Below are positions 51,460 through 63,514 of a DNA stretch of 64,000 nucleotides, piece by piece. Under the pieces are notes generated by a model. The model saw only the letters and a list, made by a program, of their open reading frames with translations, was not told where the DNA came from and ran no database searches. Location of the stretch: positions 22,050,570 through 22,114,569 of the forward strand of contig CM044957.1 of NCBI GenBank assembly GCA_024516035.1, read 5' to 3'. Both the position numbers and the translations under genes were made by a program. This DNA comes from Bactericera cockerelli (taxonomy: Eukaryota; Arthropoda; Insecta; Hemiptera; Triozidae). Numbering within the stretch: position 1 is the first letter of the stretch; each line of letters opens with the position of its first letter.

Positions 51460-52165
51460 CAACAATTTTGAAGAATACGGTAGGGAATTATCGTGAAGTA
51501 AATAGTCAGACGAAAGCCAAATTGTCTAATACCCAAGTTAAAACAGAACTTCACTGCGTTCGGTCAATTATAATATTTTTTTGTATGAACGCCTTAGATA
51601 GTGACTGATTATGCAATGTGTTGGTTTTATAATCTACAGCGTGTCCCAAAAATACGACACCACCTGAATATCTTATGAACGGCTTTATGTGTAGTTTTGA
51701 AATTTTACATGTTATTATATCCAATTTAAATCACCAGATGGTGTGTCCAATTTTTCAGGGAAGTTCCAATCTTCAATATGAGTTAATCTTCTCAAATTAT
51801 TGCAACTAAACCTAACAAAAAGTTTTTTTTACTTGTCAACTGTAAGATTTTCACAGGATCAAGAAAAAAAATTAATACATTATATATCTGCCTGACCTAC
51901 TCTCTTTTCATACTTAAAGTGGGTTTAAATTTACTGTCTCAGAACTATCCCAGGGCACCATTCAGGTGATCTCAGATTTTGCAATGATATATTTAACCGA
52001 ACGCAGTGATGTTCTGTTTTAACTTGGGTATTGGACGATTTGGCTTTCGTTTGTCTGTTCCGCGATAACTCCCGACCTGATTCTTTAAAATAGTTGAAAT
52101 TTTGTAAACATGTTCATTGGAGTCCTAGATTTTTACCATTCTTTTTTTGTACGATTTAAGCCACT
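51460..52165. repeat. Inverted pair of the 11270-type dispersed repeat
   Basis: Left CCCAAGTTAAAACAGAACTT, CACTGCGTTCGGTCAA; right, inverted, ACCGAACGCAGTGATGTTCT and GTTTTAACTTGGG. About 400 bp between them. Confidence 0.6.
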
Positions 52166-52169
52166 CGGG

Positions 52170-54010
52170 ACTGCATGGGTGGCAATTTGTAGAAAAATAA
52201 AAATGATTTTTCTAATTTTATTTAATAAAGTATTGCTCTTGAAATTTTGTAGAGTCGTTAAAAAATATTATTTTATTTCAGTAATGAAATTTTGTGATCT
52301 TAAAAGCTAAGGTGGCAGCACTGTCGTAAGAAATTGAAAAGGGGCTCTAAAAGTGGGTCGGACGATATTTTTTAATTAAAACACATCGAGTGGGATATTT
52401 AATGAAAGGTCTCGAAATTCTCATGCTTGATATCACATTTATAATGCGATAAGAGAACCTGTGTTAGGCTTGGAGCTCAAAGAACTACTAGTTAAGAGAT
52501 ATTTTTTATAAACCACAACCAAGAGGATCAGTGATAGGTACAACTAGGCTGGCTCACTCAAAGAGATAATTTTATCATGTTTTTGCATTTTTAAAAAAAT
52601 CCGTTGTTGTACGTTTATGCAATTGGTTTTTTCATACTTTGGTACGTAGGTAATTATAGTTAAGAAATTGTAAACTTTTATTCATTTTTTTCGTTTTATT
52701 TTTGTACATAAATCCCAACACTGATATTTTTTTAATTTATTAGAGTGTACAAACATACAGAACACTGATATTGGTTTTTGTTTGTTTTTTTTTTCACTAG
52801 CTTCTTTGTCGTTTTTTGCTTTGTCTTTTGTTCCTAAAAAGAAATAGCATTGTTTTGTTTGTAAGAATTATGCACTTAGGTATCTTTAAATAGCCTGAGA
52901 ATATATATCAATAAGTACATTGACACGGAACCCACACATCTCACAGTTCCAGTAGTCAAAAATAAATTATTTATTCAAATATATCACCAAATAATTATAA
53001 ATATTTTGATAGCATAATAATATTTTACTAATTAGGGTCTGTGCAATAAATTGTTCGCTTATTTGGCAAGTTTTTTTTTCTCAACTAGGATTGAATCAGT
53101 AATATCTGCTATGAAATACTTAGGTATTACTTGTGAACATTTCAGCTGTTCTTGAAGTTGAAAATTAGATTTTCACAATAAAAAATCTTAAGAGCACGTT
53201 TCAAAATGCCCTTCGTGTTTTCCAATGTATGATACCTTCATCATATTCAATTTTTTCAGATGTTTGACCTTTTTATTAAGGACTATAAAAGCTAGATCAC
53301 CTATCACACTTGTAAGATATGAACGATCAAAAAAGAACCCAATCGAAAATAGAAATCTAAATTAGGAAGACACACAAGGCATATTTGAAAATTGCTCTTA
53401 ACAGTCGGGTATTATTTTTATCGATCATTACCCTAGATACCCACCAATAACTGAATACCTAGTTTTCATTATTATTCACTTGCATATAGGTACATAATTA
53501 TATAGGTACTTATTACAAGAATGAGGATATTTCATCTTTCAATGTGAAGAACCTACAAGTACTAAAAGATATTCAATATTCTCACTTCTTCGTTCCATCT
53601 AACTCGTGTTTCTTAAACCTTCACTAGATATTTCTTAACAAATCTTGAAAATTAGACTACCTTATATAAAAGGTGGTATGTTGAAAATAGTTACGTTGAA
53701 TATGTGACTCAAATTTTATTTTTATAATTTTGTTTTAGCTTTTAACCAGAAAGAGTCTGTTGTACTAATATGAGATGATCATCTTCCAATCGAAAAAAAA
53801 AACAAAACTTGGAAAAAAAACAAACATTGGAAAAGAAAGGATCGTCAATCGTCATGTGATTGTAATGAACTAACTTTCAATAATCTTTTGAAATGTTGTG
53901 CAATATAACTACTTTCGTTTGTTAATTTTTGTAAATTGCATATTATTTATATAAAAAATACTAATTCGTTTGTGTATAGTAATTAAATTTCAATAAATTA
54001 ATTTTGTATT
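52170..54010. other. AT-rich sequence without recognised features
   Basis: No exon-like, SINE-like or TIR structure was recognised; homopolymer-rich throughout. Confidence 0.5.
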
Positions 54011-55311
54011 ATACAGGGTGTCTCATTTTAAACCCACCGATGCGATTACTCGGAAACTATTGATTCTACAGAAAAAGTATTTGGACCAAATCTTCCTTGA
54101 AAATATGTAGGAGGAAAACTGAATTTCTCAAGGGCGCCTTTTTAGGTTAGTTTGAGGTCAAATTCAAAAATTTAAATAGAAACATATATTTTTGAGAACG
54201 GTTATGAATTAAACATTAAATACACTGCCAAATATGGACACAATACTTCCTCGTAATTGGTTCACATTGTATAGTTGTATACACCTGGCAATTTTGAGAT
54301 TTATCCTAAAACAATTGTATCTCCAAAACTGCTGACCTGATTTTCTTCAAATAGATATGGTAGAATACCGTTTTTCCTACATTCTATATAGTACAAAAAA
54401 TTCTGTATCGGCAAGTCGTATACTTAATTTTTGCACTTTTTTGTCCAAAACAATTTTGGATTTTCTTAAATATCAGAGGTAGATTGTATTTTAATGAAAA
54501 GTAATTATAAATATATTATATAAAATACTAATACGTATAAACATGCAAAAATTTATGAAAATCGGATGTAGCGTTCACGAGGAATAACCATAAATAAGTA
54601 AAGAGAGGACTCTATCACCGAGAACCGCTAGTGCGAAAATGAATAATTTAAAATGGGATCATCTGTAATACGTCTTCAATATGTGTACAAATTTCGTCGA
54701 AATCCGTTCAGTAGTTTCTCAGATTTGCGCGTTACAAGGAATGTATCTAATAGACGGACAGACAGACACAAAACCAAAGTTGCTCAAGTGGATATGAAAC
54801 GTCCAGAAATTTGAAAAAAATTGGAATTTTTTTGTAGGATCTAGAATAGCGATAGTAAAAATTGAAAATTTTGATTAGCATTCACGAGGAAGTATTGTGT
54901 CCATAATTGGCAGTGTACTTCAATTTTACCTCTGCTTTCCGCTTTTACAAGCCTCCAAAGTTACGACTTTTCTGAGAAAGTTCCGAGGTTTTGCTTGCAG
55001 TAAGTAGGGACTGATCGCGACCTTTCTTCGTTGCAGAATATCATTTTTGATCATCTAACATTTTTCGTTCATAACCTAGGATATCTTACAATACAGATTG
55101 GCTTTAATAGATTATGCAAAAATCACAACAACAACAACAAAAACAAACAAATCAACGATCAGTTCCTACTGAAAGCACTACCGCGAAACTTCCCCAGAAA
55201 ATTCGTAACTTTTGAGGCTTGCAAGAGCGGAAAAAAAAGGTTACATCAGAAAATTATCTCAGTAAAAGATATTAATTTTTTAGTGATTAGTTCTTTACCG
55301 TACGCAGAAAT

Positions 55312-55986
55312 GGCTGTATACTACTTGGGTACAGACCTTCTTTTATCCTTCTACTTGGGTACAAGAAAAAACACAAGATATCCGACTTGGGTAACGGGTC
55401 GTTTTTTTATTCATTACATAAAGAGTACATAAAAAATTATATAAAAATTATACCTACCTACAAATTTTTCACTTGGTCTACAAATTTTGAAGAGGGAATT
55501 TTCTTGATAGAGATTTGACATGGCCTTTCCAAATAAAATGTTGATGGTTTGATAAAAAAGTGTACCTAATAAATTTTGTGTTTCGTTAGCCGGCTAGGAT
55601 AGCTTGGGTGAGGGGCTTAGGTTAGGTTGAAATTAACGCAGGGTTAGACCGGGTCGCTGTGCGACCCGGCCTAACCGCCTGTGCTAATTTCAACCTAACC
55701 TAAGCCCCTCACCCAACTATCCTACCCGACAAACTGAAGTCAGTGATCTACCGTGCAATCTCACCTTGTTAACTTTACCTAACCCTACCTAACTACAAAA
55801 TTCCTGTAACAAAAATTCACTTACGCATCATAATAATCTAAAACCTATATACTTAATTTCTATGTACTAATATTTTACCTGCTTTTATCTGGTACCCAAG
55901 TAGTACATCTTCCGTACCCAACTAGTAATTTTTACCTGCGTGTTTGGTACCAAAGTATTAGTTCTGTACCCAAGTAGTAAACACCG
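55312..55986. mobile_element. Word-repeat element e (TACTTGGGTAC), 675 bp, 8-bp target duplications
   Basis: GCAGAAAT flanks both ends (55304-55311 and 55987-55994). Left end GGCTGTATACTACTTGGGTA; inverted right end with TACCCAAGTAGTAAACACCG. Three words at the left (ACTTGGGTAC twice, ACTTGGGTAA once) and four inverted at the right. Centre: the same GC-rich hairpin core as element b (CGGGTCGC … GCGACCCGG flanked by TTAGGTTAGGTT). No transposase. Confidence 0.85.
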
Positions 55987-56012
55987 GCAGAAATAATATA
56001 CGAGTATGTATA

Positions 56013-56866
56013 CAGGGCCTCCATAAAGTCTCACCCAGGCCTGGGTTTCTCGAAAACGACCCAAAATATCAAAAAACGCAAAAACCCGTATTCCTTTATT
56101 TTTAGGGGGATTAATTTTCAGCCAAAAAAAAATTTGCCTACACGGCCCCAGTCAGGCTGGGCACTGGGCATGGACCAACATTAAATTCTTAAATTGAATG
56201 GTATATCTTGTGGCATATTGTTTTAAAGGTCTCATTAAGTGAAGTTCATTACAAAAAAATTCAGTGAGCTACAACTTACCGTTCTAGAGATACAGGGTCG
56301 GACGTCCTGCGTAATATCCATATATTTTGACCTATAACTCGTTAACCGTAAATTCCAGAAAAATGAAGTTTGTTGATAATAACTCCTTATGGCAACCTCT
56401 TTCGAACAAGTTAAAACTTGATTTGTTTTTTCGTTAAATTTTTTTCGACTTTTCGTCCGGCTGGCTGACAAAACCGACCAAAAACTAACATCAACAGAGT
56501 ATGTCGAGTTATAACTTGTTCGACAGGGCTTACTATAAGGAGTTATTATCAACAAATTTAATTTTTCTATAATTTACGGTTAACGAGTTACCTATAGGTC
56601 AAAATATATGAACATTACGCCGGACGTCCCACCCTGTATCTTGAGAACGGTAAGTCGTAGCTCACTGAAATTTGTTGTAATGAACTTTTCTTAATGAGAC
56701 CTTTAAAACAATATGCCACAAGACATACTAGGCACGTGTAGGCAATTTTTTTTTTTACTGAAAACTAATCCCCCTAAAAATAAAGGAATACGGGTTTTTG
56801 CGTTCTTTGATATTTTGAGTCGTTTTCGAGAAACCCAGGCCTGGGTGAGACTTTATGGATGCCCTG
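56013..56866. mobile_element. Nested TA-flanked foldback element (CAGGGCCTCCATAAAG)
   Basis: Left TA|CAGGGCCTCCATAAAGTCTC and right GAGACTTTATGGATGCCCTG|TA. The arms mirror each other over about 280 bp, including CACCCAGGCCTGGGTTTCTC. Its centre is occupied by 56293-56636. Confidence 0.83.
56293..56636. mobile_element. Innermost TA-flanked palindromic element (CAGGGTCGGACGTCC)
   Basis: TA|CAGGGTCGGACGTCC and GGACGTCCCACCCTG|TA. The arms contain AGTTATAACTTG-like and AACTCGTTAACCGTAAAT text in mirror order. It inserted at the centre of its host palindrome. Confidence 0.78.
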
Positions 56867-57922
56867 TATAGGTAGTTCCATTTAAATCTCTGAAGTTGAC
56901 CTCAATCTGAAGTTACAAGGGTGACCTTGAGAAAATTTTCAAGTCACTATAACTTCCCCTACTTTTAAGGAAGATTGGGTAAGAATATTTTTTCTGTAGA
57001 ATCAATAGTTTCCGAGTTATCGCGCTGGTTCGGAATGAGACACCCTGTATTGTGTGTGTTGAGAAATAAATAATTATTACTCATTAATAACTACCTTATA
57101 ATTTTTAAAATATATCAACATTATCTTATCATAAAAGCAAAAACTGATCATTTCTATGCGCGTTTCTTATTTGACTATAATAGAGGTACATGTATATATT
57201 TGTTTGATTTTGACAGAGCCATATTAAAATGCAAGTTGGGCAAGGACTCTGAATGTTACAGACCTCTCTTTAAATAAATATTCATAAAAAAATAAAAATG
57301 CAAGTTTCATTAGGCACCTAACGAACATTTACAATATCATATTTATTTAATTTTTCTTTTTGTTTTGCTTGTACGAGAGGAGTAATAATAAAATTTAAAA
57401 GTACAATGCACAAATCGAGCGTCAATCTGAGTGCACGGCACTGCGCCAGGCCAAGTTCCAGCAAGCACGGCAGTGCATCTTTACACGAACCGATTCACCC
57501 GGTTTTTCACTACCTCAAGTTAGAGGATAGTTAGCAGTTAAAAAAATACAAAATGAGAAACTCAGAAAACGGGTTTAAAAAACAGAAATGGTTTAGTACC
57601 AAGATAACTTGGCCGTAAACAAGATATCACTACCTTCATTGGCTAAAACTTTTTGGATATTAGCTCTGGAACTTGGCCTTTTTTTCAACGGTAGTCTTTT
57701 TGGGAGTTAATGCAATAGTCACATGTCATGTTCAGACATTATCCATACTCCTACACCTTGGTGACACTGTGTTCACACACAAATATTTGCCGACTAATAT
57801 TTCGCGTCTACCCTCGACAGAAGTCCACAAAAGCATCAATAGCTAAAGAGTAAATACCTTCCGTAGCACAAAGTCTCAACACATTATTGAAAGTACATTC
57901 CAAACACCCGAGTCATATTACC

Positions 57923-58601
57923 GGCAATAGGTGAGTTCGGTGCGAAGATTACCCGCACCTTTTTCGCATGTATGAATTCGGTGCCGCCGAAAAAAGGTGA
58001 TGTATGAGTTCGGTGCGGTCCTAATGACTTATAAATTGATTGTTTTTTTATAATGTACTCTGTTGTTTGTTAACAGTCATCCTGCTGTTATTAGGTAAGT
58101 TAGTAGATTATGTTGTAGACAGTTACATTCAGCAAGGCTGTCCATTTCCTCCTTGAAGGCCATGCCTAGGGTTAATAGTAGGGTTAGGTAAAATACAATG
58201 AAGGCCATGCCTTGGGTTTATAGTAGGGTTAGGTAAAATACAATGAAGGCCATGCCTTGGGTTTATAGTAGGGTTAGGTAAAATACAATGAAGGCCATGC
58301 CTTGGGTTTACAGTAGGGTTAGGTAAAATACAATGAAGGCCATGCCTTGGGTTTATAGTAGGGTTAGGTAAAATACAATGAAGGCCATGCCTTGGGTTTA
58401 TAGTAGGGTTAGGTAAAATACATTGAAGGCCATGCCTATAAGGAAAAAAATACTATAATTACCTGATCATCAGGGCAAGTACCAGGGCACCGAATTCATA
58501 CATGACCTTTTTTAGGCGGCACCGAATTCATACATGACCTTTTTTAGGCGGCACCGAACTCATACATTTTTTTATTTTCCGCACCGAACTCATACGTAGC
58601 C
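57923..58601. mobile_element. Word-repeat element f (TGAGTTCGGTGC), 679 bp, 8-bp target duplications
   Basis: ATATTACC flanks both ends (57915-57922 and 58602-58609). Left end GGCAATAGGTGAGTTCGGTG; inverted right end GCACCGAACTCATACGTAGCC region. Three words at the left (near 57931, 57972 and 58006) and four inverted at the right (near 58488, 58520, 58551 and 58581). Contains a 45-bp minisatellite. No transposase. Confidence 0.87.
58155..58440 (+). repeat. 45-bp minisatellite inside element f (6 copies plus partial)
   Basis: GAAGGCCATGCCTTGGGTTT, then ATAGTAGGGTTAGGTAAAATACAAT; starts at 58155, 58200, 58245, 58290, 58335, 58380 and 58425. Confidence 0.93.
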
Positions 58602-58954
58602 ATATTACCACTCGGAGGACACATCGTAGGTAGGTGACCTTTTGAACTCGCAAGAGAGTCAACTGAAGAATACACCACGTTCTGTGTTAGGCTATCGTCA
58701 AGTCCACTGATAAATGAGGTAGGCCATCGCCGGAGGATTCCGAATAGACTAAAAACACACAAATCTGTGACGAAGATGAAGGTCCTGGTAATAAAATATT
58801 ACCCAAAAAAACTACCGTTGAAAAATCGGCCAAGTTCCAGGGCTCCTATCCAAAAAGTTTTGCCAAGTTGTTTGTGGCCAATTTACTTTTTTTTACTAAA
58901 ACATATTGCTGTGCGAAACCATCAAACATAATAATAATAACACTCTTTAGTGGA

Positions 58955-59155
58955 AGGTAACCACCAGGTGAGGTTAATGCTCAAAGCAGTTTCTATACCA
59001 CCTAACCCCAGAGTCTTATTGTTATGTTGTCACAAACTTCACTTAATGCTGAGGAAAAATGCATGCACTGGGTGGGATTCGAACCAACGGATCCCTACGC
59101 TACTTGGATTACTAGACTAACGCGTTAACCACTTGACTACCAGTGAACCACCTGG
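58955..59155 (-). mobile_element. tRNA-derived SINE, minus strand
   Basis: GGGATTCGAACCAACGGATC and AACGCGTTAACCACTTGACT are the inverse box B and box A; the body with CAGGTGAGGTTAATGCTCAA lies to the left. It differs from families A, C and D in the head. Confidence 0.6.
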
Positions 59156-60132
59156 ACTGGCTGAAAAACAGTGATCTTTATTCGGGTTGGCTCGTAAAGC
59201 AGTATACTGTTTTGTTGCTTCAGCCTGGGTCTCAGTAAACTTTGCATCTTGGGAATTGATCCAGAAGTCATCATATTTATGAAAAGTGCACAAATAACAT
59301 TGTAGTGATACTATTTAGTATCTTCTCCATGAAGCCATTAGCACACCACAACAATCACCAAGTGATTTAGTATAAAATCTCAAAATTTCCACGTGTATAG
59401 GTACAATGTAAACCTATCATGAGGAAGTATTGTGTCCATAATTGACAGTGTATTTTTCTGTCTCTCGTATTCAAGGTATGACTTGATGTTGGAATTGTGC
59501 ATTCCACCGCAGTTCAAGCACTTGATATCTGCCAGGTAAGTCGGTAAATAGGTATGTTCTCTCTCAACAAAAGTTTTTCTGGTTAATCTTTGGATTTGGA
59601 TTATCTTAAAATCACCCGTATCAATATTATCTGCAAAAATTACACATCGTGTAGAAAATAATAGGGGGAACCCGGAATGTTTCCAAAAAAGAAGTGATAT
59701 CATGAGTGATAAACGCCTAAATTGGCTCTTGTTTCATTGTTATAAAATGAATAAGTTTGTTAAACTCTTATATTAAACAAAAAATTAAACGGCTAAACCA
59801 AATGACTCCCACTTTGGCACGAGGCTCTTTTTGGTATTTAGGTGCGTACTGCGATAGGATTTTTTCAAATTCCAAATAGGTAGCTATAACGTAAATAACA
59901 ATATTTTTCAACCACAGAGTAATGACTTGGACAAATGAAAAACGAGCTTCCGTGCACTAATTTTTAGATGTAGTTTAAATGAAATTGGTTGTTAAACTGC
60001 ACTATATTCACTATTAATGAGCTCATCTTAAGTATTCAATGCAATCTCAATGCTTTAGGTAGCATTGACCAGAGAAAGGCAATGAGTATTGCGTGAGGGA
60101 CAATATTACTATAATATCCAATACGTCGGTAT

Positions 60133-60414
60133 GTGTTACATAGGTACCGAAATGAAGAGCTTGTGGTTTGCAGCCTGATAGGGTTATTTTCAAGTGTTAA
60201 TGTGATTGCTTCTGAATCTAGAAGTAGATCATGCTTCTGCCGGTTGTTGTGTTCTCACCCGCTGTATGTGGTAATCCCTCGGGCTTTGCGGAGTACGGAA
60301 TCGACAAATTATTATGCTAAATCATTTGTTTACAATACCCCCAAAAACACAACTTTGTGGTTACAAAAGGAAGAACGCCTACTCAAAAGAATGAGCAATA
60401 AAGATAGAAAATAA
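60133..60414 (+). other. Unidentified 93-codon open frame
   Basis: An open frame with Cys/Ser-rich first half and Lys/Arg-rich end. I do not recognise a family, and it has no splice or promoter context. It may be chance or a fragment of a mobile element. Confidence 0.2.
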
Positions 60415-60654
60415 ATGATATCAAAAAGAAAACACCTTTATCCCCTAACTTTCTATTTTTCTGCACTCCTATCTACATTTAATTTTGTTCCTCTTATTAT
60501 CTTTATTTTTCCTTGCTATAGGTGTCATCCTAAACTTGATTTCTCTTTAAGTGTTACTTGTTGAACGACAGTGAAAACTGGCGTTCGCGATTTAGATTTT
60601 GGAGATGTAGTGAGAGTACTTTTTGGAGCCGCCATTTGACTGGCGGTGGGGGAC

Positions 60655-60770
60655 ATATAAGGCCGTAATATGACACTAGTTTCATTTGTGTACTCGATGA
60701 CGTAAAAATTGGGTCCATATTACCTTTCTCATACGCCCGACACGAGTTAACGCCCCAGCTGCTGCCAGGT
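60655..60770 (-). repeat. Inverted copy of the 34955 dispersed repeat
   Basis: GTACTCGATGACGTAAAAAT and CTCATACGCCCGACACGAGT match the inverse of 34960-35060. Confidence 0.6.
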
Positions 60771-60852
60771 AGACTCTGCTTTTTTGAGTTTCTAGGCCAT
60801 TATGCATCATACATAGGGGCTAAAATGTTTGTACTTTATGACGTAAGAAATC

Positions 60853-61454
60853 ATGGCAGCTTGCATAAAGCGAAGACGTGTCGATCCCAATTTTCAAGTT
60901 CAGAGTGAGGCGAAGACTTTTTGTTGCGAAAACATGGATAATCAGAATTATTACGTGCTGATGAGAGCAAATAAGCTTGAAACAGCTGTCCAGGTATGTT
61001 CTAATATTCATGTACATTATAGTAAAACTTCTCACCTCCTGCTTATACTGATTATAAAATGATTTTGCCAGAATCCGTGGCGTAACGGTTGTGACTACTG
61101 CCCATAGTTCAGAGATCCCGAGTTCGATAACCACGTTGGAGCACACTTTTTGAAGAAAATTCTGTTCCCTCCAAACACGTGAGGCTGGCATTTCAGGCCC
61201 TCCCCTGGCTGGGTGAGGTTAATGCAGGAAGCTGGTACGATTAGATGGAGGGTAACACCCCCGTTCTGATCAGGACGTTAAAACAAATAGAATCGTTGGC
61301 GTTAGGAAGGTCATACAGAAATAAAAAACGTGCTCCACCATACAAACCGCCTCCCAGCGAGCTTGATCATCATCTTTATAATCTCAAATTCAGAAAAATA
61401 ATAAAGCCATCTCAGTTCTCACAACATAATCAGAAGTTCATAGGAGCATTATGA
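60853..61454 (+). other. Possible coding fragments split by a SINE
   Basis: A frame MAACIKRRRVDPNFQVQSEA … KLETAVQ is followed by GTATGT (donor-like), then a SINE (61072-61290), then a second frame IESLALGRSYRNKKRAPPYK … KFIGAL with stop. No domain is recognised in either. The two could be exons of an unknown gene, or chance. Confidence 0.25.
61072..61290 (+). mobile_element. tRNA-headed SINE with the same tail as the 5S SINEs
   Basis: Head GTGGCGTAACGGTTGTGACT (box A) and CCGAGTTCGATAACC (box B); then GGCTGGGTGAGGTTAATGCA, GGAGGGTAACACCCCCGTTC and GGACGTTAAAAC. The last three blocks are those of the 5S-derived SINEs. Confidence 0.8.
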
Positions 61455-61479
61455 ACACTGCAGAATTTCATCTGAGATG

Positions 61480-62075
61480 TAACCTATTATTACTCCACTA
61501 ACACGAGATAGCGTAGGAATCTGCTAACAGGCACCTACTTAACTGGTTTCCAACTAGCACAATAAATTCGTAATAGCTATTATTATGATGGACTGCCTCC
61601 TTCCCTACTTTAGCTCGTTATTTGTATAATGCATTCCGGTGGATGATGAAGCCAGGGGACTAGAAGCGTTCATATTTTATCATTTTCTTAGGTGGTAACA
61701 CTTCACATAGTAAGAAATAAAATACACTGCCAATATTATGTGCACAATACTTTTTCATGAATGGTACTCATAAGTTTCTACTTTTACTATCGCTAGAATC
61801 AGAGATTTTTTTTAATGAATCACAATACACGTATTTACAAAAGTTCTAAACCTACTTTAAACTCTTCGATTTGTTTTGAATGATAGAATACCGTTTTTTC
61901 TACATTCTAGATTCTACAAAAAAAAATCTGTATCGGCAAGTCAAAGGCCATTTTTTGAACATTTTGTCCAAAATTTCGGATTTTCTTAAATATTAGAGCT
62001 CAATCAAAATTTAATAAAAATAATTATAAACTCACTATGTAAATTAAACACTAATTAATACCTACGCATATCATC
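61480..62075. other. Sequence with only dispersed-repeat scraps
   Basis: Contains GTGCACAATACTTTTTCATG and CTACATTCTAGATTCTACAA scraps shared with 14790 and 54370. No gene recognised. Confidence 0.4.
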
Positions 62076-62081
62076 AAACTA

Positions 62082-62548
62082 CAGGGTCCGCCAAAAAAAG
62101 GAGCCACTCGAAATATCTAGATTATTTCAAGACAAGTTTGAGATTTTTGATCAAAACAGGGCCGGAGATATCGTTTACTTCATTTCACAGGCTTCAGTAA
62201 TTTTTTGTAAGAAATTATTTGCATTTTTGTAAAAAAAAAAAAAAAAAAAAATGTTAAATATATTGTTTTTCCATTAAAAAGAATTAAATTTTAAGCCTTT
62301 TTGACACCATTAGCTTTATCTAGGGAGGTGTCAAGGGGTCAACTTTTTTAAATTATGTAAAACTATCCTTTTTCTAGTATAATTTGTCCTAAATAAATCC
62401 AATTGAACATGTTGTTCAATTTAAAATAAAAATAGGGCCGATTTTACTTCAAATTAATGTGAAAAATTCTAAAACCCGCGTGCAGTCCTAGTCTCAGGCC
62501 CTGTGTCTATTTGGGAGCTAATGTTGTCATTACTTAAGCGCCACCCTG
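62082..62548. mobile_element. Partial copy of the CAGGGTCCGCC element
   Basis: Left end TA|CAGGGTCCGCCAAAAAAAGG and the CAGGGCCGGAGATATCG core as in 24687-25458. CCACCCTG|TA at 62541-62550 may be an end but matches only loosely. Confidence 0.5.
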
Positions 62549-63379
62549 TAGATAGAGATTTTTTACAAAATCGAAAACAATTTATCGGAAGTAATCAGAA
62601 AGGGTCAAAGTCAGATAAAACAAATTTGATTTAAAGAAGTTTGTAGAAAGGTTTATATGTCATACTAATGACTAATTATTATTAGTAATAACATTTCAAC
62701 TGCTGAAATAAAAAGTGCTTTCACTCTACATAATAAACAACTATTACAGCTAGAATAATAATACTCGTATATTATGACGGCAAGATCCATGATATAATTC
62801 AATCAATTGTTAATAATCGTTTATATTGATTACGTACATATTATTGATTTTCTTATAAATAAATATAAAGCTCTCAAATCATTTTTCAACATGGTGGTGG
62901 GCGACATACATATTTTGGCAATTTGGCAGGTAATTATTCACATACTTCACACTATATTGATACTACCAATTTGTCGGGCATTCTTTTATCTTCCCATTCA
63001 TATTATGATAATTAATGTAGGTTTTAAAGTCCGACAGTATTTCTTAAACGTTCAAAACTATTTGAGGTCGTTTCATTAATGATTCACCTACCAGAAGGCA
63101 AGAGGTTAAGTTTGTTTACAAAGAATCCAAAGCTTTAAAAGTTTAAGTGTGTGATCAGATTTAAGATTTTATGGCTACGAGTACATAGGAATATCATGTT
63201 GCGTAAGCCATAGGTCAAATAGTGCGCATCAGTAATACATATATATAATGTACCCAATTCACTAATATACAGGGTTCCAATGGGGAAAAAACTGAACTAC
63301 TAGTTAGTACCGAGTACTATAAGTTACCTGCTGTACATTATTTTGTAATTTTACTTCCGAATTATTTTGTAATATTAGA

Positions 63380-63470
63380 AATGGGAAGTATAGTGTTCGT
63401 TTTTGTAAAAAAAAAAAAAAATTAGTCCGATTTCAGTATTTTTCATATATCTAAAAGTTTCATAACCTCC
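63380..63470 (+). repeat. Copy of the GGGAAGTATAGTGTTCG dispersed repeat
   Basis: TATTAGAAATGGGAAGTATA, then GTGTTCGTTTTTG and an A run, as at 22255-22310. Confidence 0.5.
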
Positions 63471-63482
63471 TGAGCAACTTTG

Positions 63483-63483
63483 G

Positions 63484-63514
<31 letters not shown>

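Larger units (their letters stand above)
54014..57047. mobile_element. TA-flanked transposon carrying nested insertions
   Basis: The ends match for about 80 bp (CAGGGTGTCTCATTTTAAAC … left; inverted GGAATGAGACACCCTG right), both flanked by TA. A long matching segment is CTCGGAAACTATTGATTCTA. Two further insertions (55312-55986 and 56013-56866) lie inside, and the latter holds a third (56293-56636). Confidence 0.8.

Noticed and set aside
55031..55432. 133-codon open frame near a transposon end
   Set aside because: It crosses the left boundary of element e and has no family resemblance.
58155..58440. Telomere-like GGTTAGG repeats
   Set aside because: GGTTAGG occurs once per 45-bp unit and is not in tandem; it is a minisatellite inside a transposon.
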